A DNA stretch of 64,000 nucleotides from Chloroflexota bacterium (GTDB lineage: Bacteria; Chloroflexota; UBA6077; FW602-bin22; JAMCYS01). A program made the translations under genes and the position numbers. How positions within the stretch are numbered: position 1 is the first letter of the stretch; each line of letters begins with the position of its first letter. Of the stretch, positions 28,477 through 36,180 are shown piece by piece. The notes beneath the pieces are model-generated. The model was not told where the DNA came from. It worked only from the letters and a program-made list of their open reading frames with translations, and searched no databases. Location of the stretch: contig JAMCYS010000127.1 of NCBI GenBank assembly GCA_023473795.1, positions 55,546 to 119,545 on the forward strand, given 5' to 3'.

Positions 28477-29067
28477 CTAGAGGCTCTCCTTTTCGACCTC
28501 GTGCGCCAGAAGTATGGCCTCGGCGATCTGGCGCATCGACTTGCGGCTGTTCATCGAGAGCTTCTGAATCTTGCGGAATGCCTCCGCCTCTTTCAGGCCC
28601 TGCGTATCCATCAGGACGCCCTTGGCGCGTTCCACCAGCTTGCGGGTCTCCAGCGTATCCTTGAGGTCGGCTGCCTCCCGCTCCAGCGAGCGGAACTCCT
28701 TGAAGCGGGCGAGCGCGACCTCGATGGCCGGCACCAGTTCCGATTCGCGGAAGGGCTTGACGATGTAGCCGACCACTCCCGCCTCCTTGGCGCCTTCCAC
28801 CAGTTCCTGTTGGCTGAAGGCTGTCAGCAGCAGCACCGGCGCGATGCGCTCCTCGGTCAGCATCTTGGCGGCGGCTATGCCATCCAAATCGGGCATCTTA
28901 ATGTCCATGATCACGAGATCCGGCTTCAGCTCGCGCGCCAAGTTGACGGCGCTGATGCCGTCGCCGGCCTCGCCAACCACCAAATAGCCCAGCGACTGTA
29001 GCATCTCGCGCAGGTCCATGCGGATAATGGATTCGTCGTCGGCGATAACGACTCTCGTCTGTGTCAT
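28477..29067 (-). CDS. ANTAR-domain response regulator (PdtaR/AmiR-NasR type)
   Basis: A 196-residue protein. The receiver domain (1 to about 120) has the acidic pair ADDES near residue 10, phospho-Asp in LVIMDIKMPDLDG (about 55) and the lysine in YIVKPF. It is followed by a coiled helix and the ANTAR RNA-binding domain with LVERAKGVLMDTQGLKEAEAF and SMNSRKSMRQIAEAIL (about 142-185). Known ANTAR proteins bind dual hexaloop RNA hairpins and prevent transcription termination after phosphorylation. It overlaps the histidine kinase gene by 4 bp (ATGA) and is followed by glnA. Confidence 0.95.
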   Translation of the reverse strand: MTQTRVVIADDESIIRMDLREMLQSLGYLVVGEAGDGISAVNLARELKPDLVIMDIKMPDLDGIAAAKMLTEERIAPVLLLTAFSQQELVEGAKEAGVVGYIVKPFRESELVPAIEVALARFKEFRSLEREAADLKDTLETRKLVERAKGVLMDTQGLKEAEAFRKIQKLSMNSRKSMRQIAEAILLAHEVEKESL

Positions 29068-30602
29068 CTCGATGTGGCCTCCTCACCTTTGGCGACGGGG
29101 ATGGCTTCGCCCTGCGGCGCGCGGTAGCGCCCGTCAACTCCCAGCTTGGGGAAACTGACAATCGCGCGCACGCCCCCGTCATCTGCCAGTTGAAAGCGAC
29201 CCCTTAGGTCATCCTTCACCAGAGTGCGCACGATCTGAAGACCCAGACTGCCGTCGTGGTTGGTGTCGAATCCTGGCGACAGCCCTTCGCCATCGTCGGC
29301 GATTTCCAACACGTATCCTTCGCCTTCCTCGGCCAAGCGAATCCGCACCAGACCCTCGGAGCGGTTAGCGAAGCCGTGCTCCACCGCGTTCTGCAGCAGC
29401 TCATTGACGATGAGGGCGCAGGAAGTGGCCTGTTGCGCCGGCAGCAGCACGTCTTCTCCTTCGAAAGCGAAGCGGAAGCGCTTTACTGGATCGAGAATGC
29501 CCTGCGTCACCTCGTTGACGATCCGCTGCATGACCTCTCGCAGGTTGACGATCGAAGACTCGTCGTAAGACAGAAACTCGTGCACCACGGCGATGCTCAG
29601 TATGCGGTGGATCGTCTGCTGCAATAGGTCGGCGACGTCGGGAGAGGTCGTACGCCGGGCTTGCAGACGCAGCAGGGCGGCGATGGTCTGCAGATTGTTC
29701 TTCACCCGGTGGTGGATCTCCTGAATCATCGTCGACTTGATCCGCAGCTCTTGCTCTTTGTGTCGCTCTTCAGTGACATCTTGGATGACGATGACCGCCC
29801 CGTCCATCTCCGCCGGCAAGCCTTTTACCCTGGCCACCCACTGGTTGTTGAGCCAGCCGGACCGGCTGTTGGCGATCAACGGGATGGCGCGTTTCACTAG
29901 GGTATAATCGCCCTCCTGCACAACCTCTTCGGCGCAAACCCCCGCCTCCATTGCTTTGAAGAAGACCGATTCGTTGGTCTTGAGTTCCTGGATGCGGCGG
30001 GCTAGAAGGCTGTCGGCGTAGCCGAGCTTGCGATACAGATTCTCGGCAATCGAGCTGATGTAGAGGACTATCCCGGTGCCGTCCACGATCAACGAGGCAT
30101 CGTGTTCTCCCAGCGCCGAAAGGTTAACCGCACCGTCTAGGCAGCCGGCAATGACCATCTGGCGAACCTGGGCTATGGCATTACGATATACCGCGCTCTT
30201 GCGGCGCTGCCGCTCGTGCTCCAAGAAGTTGGTGTGGACCGAGAGCACGCCGATCACACCTCGTTCACTCCGCACAGGCCAGGCAGACTGGACGATCGGC
30301 GCGCCCCGGCTCGAGACCGTGGTGACACCCTGCACCGGACGGCGGCGAGCCACGCAACGGAAGATGACCGGCTCGTGCGAGCGGAGCACTCTCTGGCCCA
30401 CCCGGTTCTCGGCGTGGACGGGGGGCACGGTGTGTGGCTTGGCTTCGCCGACGACGAAAGCAGCCGCTTCGTCTTCTGTGACTCCGTAGAGGAGTACGTC
30501 CGACCGGCTGAGGTCGGCAAGCAAGGGCAGATCGAGAAGGACCTTGCGGAGCAAGGCCTGCTCGCTGTCGCTCAGACCACGCACTGCTCTGTACTGGTCC
30601 AT
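29064..30602 (-). CDS. Sensor histidine kinase, PdtaS-like (HisKA_2)
   Basis: A soluble kinase of 512 residues. The N-terminal GAF-like domain (about 1-150; PPVHAENRVGQRVL, GVIGVLSVHTNF) and a PAS-like domain (about 165-290; DASLIVDGTGIVLYISS) precede the HisKA_2 phosphoacceptor IHHRVKNNLQTIAALLRLQ (about 310). The HATPase comes next, with NELLQNAVEHGF and DDGEGLSPGFD. No membrane segment is seen. It is the cognate kinase of the ANTAR regulator, like PdtaS-PdtaR and EutW-EutV. The start ATG 30602 has GAGGGG upstream; a GTG at 30689 preceded by AGAGGTGG would add 29 residues. Confidence 0.92.
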   Translation of the reverse strand: MDQYRAVRGLSDSEQALLRKVLLDLPLLADLSRSDVLLYGVTEDEAAAFVVGEAKPHTVPPVHAENRVGQRVLRSHEPVIFRCVARRRPVQGVTTVSSRGAPIVQSAWPVRSERGVIGVLSVHTNFLEHERQRRKSAVYRNAIAQVRQMVIAGCLDGAVNLSALGEHDASLIVDGTGIVLYISSIAENLYRKLGYADSLLARRIQELKTNESVFFKAMEAGVCAEEVVQEGDYTLVKRAIPLIANSRSGWLNNQWVARVKGLPAEMDGAVIVIQDVTEERHKEQELRIKSTMIQEIHHRVKNNLQTIAALLRLQARRTTSPDVADLLQQTIHRILSIAVVHEFLSYDESSIVNLREVMQRIVNEVTQGILDPVKRFRFAFEGEDVLLPAQQATSCALIVNELLQNAVEHGFANRSEGLVRIRLAEEGEGYVLEIADDGEGLSPGFDTNHDGSLGLQIVRTLVKDDLRGRFQLADDGGVRAIVSFPKLGVDGRYRAPQGEAIPVAKGEEATSR

Positions 30603-30727
30603 GGCATTCCCCTCGCTGGCTTCTTCGTTGAAGGCAAAGAGGTCTGAATGGGACTCTGCCGCCAACAATCCGAACGACTCCTTCGACACAGATCAGCCAC
30701 CTCTGATCGCCAGAGGGTCAATGCGAA

Positions 30728-30755
30728 ATTATAACAGCTGGTGTAGGGGTGTCAA
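30728..30755 (-). promoter_or_regulatory. Consensus promoter of the kinase-ANTAR-glnA operon
   Basis: On the minus strand TTGACA (30755-30750) and TATAAT (30733-30728) are both perfect, with a 16-bp spacer. The leader of about 120 nt contains a small hairpin CCTCTG-gcgat-CAGAGG just after the start. Confidence 0.85.
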
Positions 30756-30778
30756 TCAAGACGAGCTAGCTACATCGG

Positions 30779-31060
30779 CTATCTGTCGCTGGCTAGCTGC
30801 CGCCGCAGCCTGGTAGCCGGGGAGAAGTGGACTGTAGGAGCGGGCGCGACCCTGACTCGTTCCTTGGTGCGGGGGTGGACCAGTTCGCGCGGCTGACGCT
30901 GGCGGACGCTGAAAGAGCCAAACCCGTGCAGGGTGATTTCCTCGCCGTGCGCCAGCGCTGCCGCCACGGCGTCCAAAGCAGCGACTAGGGCCGCGTTGGC
31001 TTCTTTGATGGTGAGGCCACTGCTGGCAGCGATCTTGCCCACAAGGTCAACTCGATTCAC
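30779..31060 (-). CDS. hup: HU-family DNA-binding protein
   Basis: A 93-residue nucleoid protein that bends DNA. It has the family start MNRVDLVGKIAASSGLTIKEA, the turn GEEITLHGFGSFSVRQR (about 40-56) and the DNA-contacting arm with PRTKERVRVAPAPTVHFSP. It lies 13 bp downstream of gpsA and is the last gene of the long minus-strand operon. The promoter for the kinase operon begins just after its stop. Confidence 0.95.
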   Translation of the reverse strand: MNRVDLVGKIAASSGLTIKEANAALVAALDAVAAALAHGEEITLHGFGSFSVRQRQPRELVHPRTKERVRVAPAPTVHFSPATRLRRQLASDR

Positions 31061-31073
31061 GCTCGCTCTCCTC

Positions 31074-32087
31074 CTACCTGCGGATTATTCCATCCAGCTC
31101 GTCTTTGCGGTCGCGCATCATCAGTTCGCCGACCGCCTCCCGGGGTGAGGCGCCGGCGAACAGCACCGCGAACATCTTCTCGGTGATCGGCATCTCGACC
31201 CGCAGGCTCTCTGCCAACTGCTTGGCCGCGGCCGTCGTCGGCACTCCCTCGGCGACCATCGTCATCTCGGCCTGAATCTCCGCCAAGGAACGCCCCTTGC
31301 CCAATTCCTCCCCGACGTAGCGATTACGGCTAAGTCTACTGGCGCAGGTGGCCATGAGGTCACCGACCCCGGCCAACCCGGCAAAAGTCAAGGGATTGGC
31401 TCCCAACGCCAGGCCGAGGCGGGCGATTTCGGCCAGCCCTCGGGTGAGAAACGCGGCCTTGGCGTTGTCGCCAAAGCCGAGCCCATCGCAAATGCCAGCG
31501 CCAACGGCGATGATGTTCTTCAGTGCCCCGGCCAGCTCCACGCCCAGCAGGTCGGTATTGGTGTAGACGCGAAGACGGGGTATCGCCAGGTTCTGCTGCA
31601 CGAACCTGGCGACCTGCTCGTCGGGCGCCGCGACCACGGTGGCTGTGGGCAAACCCCGAGCCACTTCGGCAGCCAGGTTCGGCCCAGAAAGTGCGGCCGT
31701 CTGGCTTGCCGCGGCCTGGCCCAGCTCCTCCCGGATGACCTCAGACATCCGCCTGCCGCTGGGCAGTTCTAGTCCCTTGGCGCAACTGACGTAGACTGCC
31801 TCCGGCGGGAGGTGCTGCCGAAGGGCGGCGAGCTGGGCGCGCATCTTCTGGGCCGGCACGACCAGCAGCACCATTCTGGCACGACCCATAGCTTCCTCAG
31901 CCGAAGCAGTGAGCAGTAGTTGTGGGGGCAACGGGATGCCGGGCAGGAAGCGCCGGTTCTCGGCCCTTGCCCTTAGTTCCGCCGCTTCGGCTTGGCTGCG
32001 GGCAAGCAAGACCGTCTCGTGGCCACTGCGGGCCAGCACAACCGCCAGGGTCGTACCCCAGCTGCCGGTGCCGACGACGGTTATCAC
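31074..32087 (-). CDS. gpsA: Glycerol-3-phosphate dehydrogenase [NAD(P)+]
   Basis: Reduces dihydroxyacetone phosphate to sn-glycerol-3-phosphate for phospholipid synthesis. The 337-residue protein has the Rossmann loop VVGTGSWGTTLAVVLAR at the N-terminus, SCAKGLE, LSGPNLAAEVARG (about 138), the catalytic lysine in ELAGALKNIIAVGAG (about 187) and LAGVGDLMATCASRLSRNR. The start GTG 32087 overlaps the plsY stop as GTGA, so the two genes are translationally coupled. PlsY uses the GpsA product, a direct metabolic link. Confidence 0.96.
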   Translation of the reverse strand: MITVVGTGSWGTTLAVVLARSGHETVLLARSQAEAAELRARAENRRFLPGIPLPPQLLLTASAEEAMGRARMVLLVVPAQKMRAQLAALRQHLPPEAVYVSCAKGLELPSGRRMSEVIREELGQAAASQTAALSGPNLAAEVARGLPTATVVAAPDEQVARFVQQNLAIPRLRVYTNTDLLGVELAGALKNIIAVGAGICDGLGFGDNAKAAFLTRGLAEIARLGLALGANPLTFAGLAGVGDLMATCASRLSRNRYVGEELGKGRSLAEIQAEMTMVAEGVPTTAAAKQLAESLRVEMPITEKMFAVLFAGASPREAVGELMMRDRKDELDGIIRR

Positions 32088-32707
32088 TGGCGACCCACCG
32101 ATACTCGCTGACCGATTCTGCTCTCCGTACCCGAGCGCAAGCGTGCGATGTTGGCACGGTGCCGGTAGAAAGCCAAGAGGGGCGCGATCAGGCAATAGGC
32201 GAGCGGTTCCGCGGGCCCACCAAGCTGCCAGACCAGGATCGCGCCGATCGCCGTTACGACGGCGCCGGCGAGAGAACCCAAGGAAACGAACCTGGTGACG
32301 GCGATCACGGCCAGGCCGGTGCCCAGCGCCACGGCCCCTACTACGGGCAGAAGCGCGAAGAGCACTCCCACGGAACTGGTGACGCCCTTGCCGCCGGTGA
32401 AGCGAAGAAAGACAGACCAGTTGTGCCCCACTACGGTGGCAAGCCCGCATAGCGAGCCGACCAGCAGTGATCCACTTAGTTGCCAGGCGGCCCAGGCCGG
32501 CAGGAAGCCCTTGAGGAAATCGAGGGCGAAAACGAGCGCCGAGGGCCCGGGGCCGAGCGTGCGCAGCACGTTAGTCGCGCCGACGTTGCCGGAGCCATGA
32601 CGGCGGATGTCGATGCCCGCTAACCACTTGCCCACGAGAAAGGCCGGCGGCACAGAGCCCAACAAATAGCTGACTAGAAGCAGCGCCGCGTCGAGGAGTA
32701 TTGTCAT
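32084..32707 (-). CDS. plsY: Acyl-phosphate:glycerol-3-phosphate acyltransferase
   Basis: Integral membrane enzyme that acylates glycerol-3-phosphate from acyl-phosphate, giving lysophosphatidic acid. The 207-residue protein has several membrane segments and the three PlsY motifs: GSVPPAFLVGKWLAGIDIRRHGSGNVGATN (motif 1, about 17-46), LTVVGHNWSVFLRFTGGKGV-type motif 2 (about 90-110), and HRANIARLRSGTE (motif 3, about 182). It sits between der (6 bp) and gpsA (4-bp overlap). Confidence 0.95.
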   Translation of the reverse strand: MTILLDAALLLVSYLLGSVPPAFLVGKWLAGIDIRRHGSGNVGATNVLRTLGPGPSALVFALDFLKGFLPAWAAWQLSGSLLVGSLCGLATVVGHNWSVFLRFTGGKGVTSSVGVLFALLPVVGAVALGTGLAVIAVTRFVSLGSLAGAVVTAIGAILVWQLGGPAEPLAYCLIAPLLAFYRHRANIARLRSGTESRIGQRVSVGRQ

Positions 32708-32713
32708 GGACTA

Positions 32714-34036
32714 TTACTTGTCCTCGCCTCGCCCCCGGAAGATCAAACGTAGTGGTGTGCCGACGAAGCCGAACTCCGCCCGCAGGCGATTCTCCAAGTA
32801 GCGCTCGTAAGAAAAGTGCAGCAACTTGGGGTCATTAGTAAAGAACACGAATGTGGGCGGATCGATAGCAGCCTGGGTGCAATAGTAGAGTTTGAGACGC
32901 CTGCCGCGGCTGCTGGGTGCCGGGTGATCAGTCTCGGCCTGGGTCACCAGCTGATTGAGGGCAGCGGTCGGCACGCGCTTCTGGCGCTCGGCATGTACGA
33001 GCAGCGCCGCGTCCAGCATCTGGTCAAGCCTCTGCTGCTTCAAAGCCGAGACGAATACTACCGGCGCGAAGTCGAGGAACTTGAAACGCTGGCGCACGAC
33101 GCGCGTATAATCCGCCATCGCCGTCTGGCTGCGCGGCACGAGGTCCCACTTGTTGACCACCAGCACTACGCCTTTGCCGGCTTCCACGACGTAGCTCGCT
33201 ACGTGCGCGTCCTGCGCCGTCAGGCCCTCGTCGGCGTCTACCACCAGCAGAGCCACATCAGCCCTGGCGAGCGCCCGCAGGGCCCGCAAAACGCTGTACT
33301 TCTCGATTCCCTGCTCCACGTGACCTCGCCGTCGGATGCCAGCGGTGTCGACGAGCAGCAACTGCTGGCCTTCATACTCGATGAGGGAGTCGATGGCATC
33401 GCGGGTGGTGCCCGGCACTGCGTCCACGATCATCCGCTCCTGCCCGAGGAGGGAGTTGATCAGAGAGGACTTGCCCACGTTGGGCCGGCCCACCACCGCC
33501 AAACGCGGCAGCTGGGATTCAGGCTCCTCTTCGCCAGCCGGGGGCAGACGGGCAACAACCTCGTCCAGTAGCTCCGCCACGCCCGTGCCGTGGATGGACG
33601 AGATCGCCAGTGGGTCGCTAAGCCCTAGACTGTAGAACTCCGCCGTGGCCAGGCGCCGTTGTTCCGATTCCGTCTTGTTGACGGCCAATAATACTGGCTT
33701 GGCGGTCGCGCGCAGCACCATCGCCACTTCCTGGTCGGAGGGGGTCACGCCATCGACCGCGTCGCCGAGAAAGATGATGACGTCTGCCTCGTCGATCGCC
33801 AGCTCAGCTTGCGCCGCTACCATTAGTCCCAGCCCGTCTTCCGATGCGCCGGCGAGACCGCCGGTGTCGGCGACAGTGAACTCGCGGCCCTCCCACGTAG
33901 CGTCGCCGTAGAGTCGGTCGCGGGTCGTGCCCGGCAGATCGGCGACGATGGCTTGTCGCTGACCCACGATACGATTGAACAGCGTGGACTTGCCGACATT
34001 GGGTCGGCCGACGATGGCGACGAGGGGTTTGACCAA
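32714..34036 (-). CDS. der: Ribosome-assembly GTPase Der (EngA)
   Basis: Double-GTPase needed for 50S subunit maturation. Of 440 residues, the first G domain has GRPNVGKSTLFN (about 9), DTGGLAG and NKTE. The second has GRPNVGKSSLIN (about 184), DTAGIRRRGHVEQG and NKWD (about 298). The C-terminal KH-like domain (about 360-440) ends VGTPLRLIFRGR. It lies in the operon 9 bp downstream of ybbR and 6 bp upstream of plsY. Confidence 0.97.
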   Translation of the reverse strand: MVKPLVAIVGRPNVGKSTLFNRIVGQRQAIVADLPGTTRDRLYGDATWEGREFTVADTGGLAGASEDGLGLMVAAQAELAIDEADVIIFLGDAVDGVTPSDQEVAMVLRATAKPVLLAVNKTESEQRRLATAEFYSLGLSDPLAISSIHGTGVAELLDEVVARLPPAGEEEPESQLPRLAVVGRPNVGKSSLINSLLGQERMIVDAVPGTTRDAIDSLIEYEGQQLLLVDTAGIRRRGHVEQGIEKYSVLRALRALARADVALLVVDADEGLTAQDAHVASYVVEAGKGVVLVVNKWDLVPRSQTAMADYTRVVRQRFKFLDFAPVVFVSALKQQRLDQMLDAALLVHAERQKRVPTAALNQLVTQAETDHPAPSSRGRRLKLYYCTQAAIDPPTFVFFTNDPKLLHFSYERYLENRLRAEFGFVGTPLRLIFRGRGEDK

Positions 34037-34045
34037 TTGGCCCTC

Positions 34046-35242
34046 CTACCTTACAGTGACCGAGACTTTGTCGGGTTTAGTCGACTCCAATTTCAGCCCG
34101 GCGGGGATATTGACGATGGGCGCGACGGTGTAAGTGCCCGGTTGGCGTCCGCTGACGTCGATGACGGCCCGTACGTCTTGAGACCCCAGCTGCAAGAGAC
34201 TGGGCATTGGGCCGGAAATCGTCACCTCAATTGTGCTGGGGTTCACGGTAGCTACGCTGTCTGCCGACACGCCCTTCACGGTCGGCGTGACTTGGATCAC
34301 CTGTCTGCTCTGAATCGCGTTGATGTAGACACGCACTACGATGTCTTGACTGCGTGCCAGCGAGACCCCGCTGGGCAACACGACGTTGGTCGACTTGTGG
34401 AGATCGCTGCTGAGCCTAGTCACGTCGACGGGCTGGGTGCTGACCTGCGACAGGCGGTCGAGGACCTGGGGGTCGCCCACCACGGTCACCGTCGTCGGGT
34501 CGGGCACGATGCCCACGATCTGATAGCCCAAGGCAACGTTGCCGCTGACGTCGGGAACCACCGGCACGAGCTTGTAGGCCACCTGTTGCACAACAGGCAC
34601 GTCCACCACCACCAGCGGCGGGTTGAGCTCGACGCCGGTGATCGGCTTACCGGCGGCGTCGCGCGGCTCTGGCTTGAACGACTGGTTGATGCCGGTGCGC
34701 GCCCCGCCTATCTGCAGATCGATCACCGCCGTGACCACGGCCTCCACCTGGTTCTGGGGGCCGACTACCTCGACCTGGCTGGGAGTGATTTGCGGTGCCC
34801 CTGCTTCATAGCCGAATGGCACCGAGTCCAGGATATTGACCCGCACGGGGACCGTCTTACGCTTCTGCACGGCGAGGCGTACCTCAGTGGTCGCTGGCTG
34901 CGTGCTTTCTACGCGCACCTGGCCGTCGGTCGTCTCCACTTTGATCGGATACTCCAGGGCCCCCACGTCGGCCTTGCTCAGGTCAACATAGGCCTTGAAG
35001 CTCGTTGGCGCCACGGAGTTCCAATGGTCCAAGGTGGTCGTTATCTGGACGCGCACCGTTTCGGCGCCCACACTACTGACTACCATTCCCGAGGGGATGT
35101 TACGCACCGTCAGAGGAATGCTAGACTCGAAGAACTTGGTCACCTCGGGGTTTTGCTGGTTGACGACCACTGCCCAGAGGACAAACGAGAGTCCCAGCGA
35201 GAGAAACAGACTGAGTAGGTTGCGCTGGAGAAAGCCGAACAT
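34046..35242 (-). CDS. ybbR: YbbR-domain protein (CdaR-type regulator of CdaA)
   Basis: A 398-residue protein with an N-terminal membrane anchor (FLSLGLSFVLWAVVVNQQNP, about 12-31) followed by four tandem YbbR beta domains facing the outside. Each has the pattern of a hydrophobic strand, PxxVxVxGP/GD and VDV: examples are ITPSQVEVVGPQNQVEAV, DPTTVTVVGDPQVLDRL and NPSTIEVTISGPMPSLL. In known systems CdaR binds and modulates the diadenylate cyclase CdaA. The gene starts one base after the cdaA stop, supporting the same partnership. Confidence 0.93.
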   Translation of the reverse strand: MFGFLQRNLLSLFLSLGLSFVLWAVVVNQQNPEVTKFFESSIPLTVRNIPSGMVVSSVGAETVRVQITTTLDHWNSVAPTSFKAYVDLSKADVGALEYPIKVETTDGQVRVESTQPATTEVRLAVQKRKTVPVRVNILDSVPFGYEAGAPQITPSQVEVVGPQNQVEAVVTAVIDLQIGGARTGINQSFKPEPRDAAGKPITGVELNPPLVVVDVPVVQQVAYKLVPVVPDVSGNVALGYQIVGIVPDPTTVTVVGDPQVLDRLSQVSTQPVDVTRLSSDLHKSTNVVLPSGVSLARSQDIVVRVYINAIQSRQVIQVTPTVKGVSADSVATVNPSTIEVTISGPMPSLLQLGSQDVRAVIDVSGRQPGTYTVAPIVNIPAGLKLESTKPDKVSVTVR

Positions 35243-35243
35243 C

Positions 35244-36164
35244 CTAGACCCTCGACTCCGCGTTTTCTTGTGATGAATTGCTGGGTGGCTCGCCAGACTC
35301 GGCCGAGCCGGTCGTGGAGGGCCGCCGTCTCAACCACATGTTGAGGAACGGGTTCTCGTTGCGCTGCGGGCCGTACAGAAGGGTCAGGACTTTCTTGACC
35401 TTGTTCTCATCCAGATTGCGCACTAGTCGCCCGTTGTTGGCGATTGAGATAATGCCGGTCTCCTCCGAGACGACGATGGCTATGGCGTCGGTTATTTCCG
35501 TGATGCCCAGGGCGGCGCGGTGGCGCGTGCCCAGCTCCTGGTAGTGAGTGTCGCTCTCGCTCAGGGGGAGAAGACACCCTGCTGCCACCACCCGGTCCCC
35601 ATGTACGATTACGGCGCCATCGTGCAGCGGCGAGTTGGGAAAGAACACCGTTAGCAGAAACTCGACCGATACGGTGCCGTCGACGTGCACGCCCGTGTCA
35701 GAGAACTCCTGCAGGCCGGTCCGCCGTTCTAGCACAATCAAAGCGCCCCAGCGGCGTTCTGCCAACCGCCGGCAGGTGACGGCTATGTCCTCGATTGCCC
35801 GTGTGGTTCCGTGGGCCACCTGTGGACCCAGCGGGTAACTGAACATCGGCCGCAGGCGACCGATACGCTCCATCGCCCGTCGCAGCTCGGGCTGGAAGAT
35901 GATAATCAGCGCGACCGAGAGGAATGGCAGGGAGTTGCGCAGCAGCCAGTTTAACATCACCAAACCCGGAATGCTGCTGATCACGGCGATGCCAATAAAG
36001 AGCAAGATGATTCCGTAGAGCAATGAGAAAGCGGACGTGCCCTTGAAGAGGCTGAGCACGCCATAGATGATGAGCGCCACTAATACGATGTCCACCGCGC
36101 TCCAGGGGAAGTTGTGGACAAACCTGGAGAACGTGGAAACAAACGCCTGGTCGAGTGGTGTCAC
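35244..36164 (-). CDS. cdaA: Membrane diadenylate cyclase CdaA
   Basis: Makes c-di-AMP from two ATP. The 306-residue protein has three N-terminal membrane helices (about 15-85; VDIVLVALIIYGVLSLFKG, LLYGIILLFIGIAVI, SLPFLSVALIIIFQPELRRA) and the DAC domain with LHDGAVIVHGDRV (DGA motif) and LGTRHRAALGITE (RHR motif). The start is GTG 36164, because the longer frame would overlap the upstream TPR gene by 77 bp and adds an Arg/Pro-rich stretch unlike the family. The C-terminal Ser/Pro/Glu tail is probably disordered. Followed by ybbR in one transcript. Confidence 0.94.
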   Translation of the reverse strand: MTPLDQAFVSTFSRFVHNFPWSAVDIVLVALIIYGVLSLFKGTSAFSLLYGIILLFIGIAVISSIPGLVMLNWLLRNSLPFLSVALIIIFQPELRRAMERIGRLRPMFSYPLGPQVAHGTTRAIEDIAVTCRRLAERRWGALIVLERRTGLQEFSDTGVHVDGTVSVEFLLTVFFPNSPLHDGAVIVHGDRVVAAGCLLPLSESDTHYQELGTRHRAALGITEITDAIAIVVSEETGIISIANNGRLVRNLDENKVKKVLTLLYGPQRNENPFLNMWLRRRPSTTGSAESGEPPSNSSQENAESRV

Positions 36165-36180
36165 CTCTGCTGGAACCTCG

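Noticed and set aside
30602..30720. ANTAR dual-hexaloop target in the kinase operon leader
   Set aside because: The visible hairpin has a five-base loop and a second matching hexaloop hairpin with A1/G4 was not found by eye.
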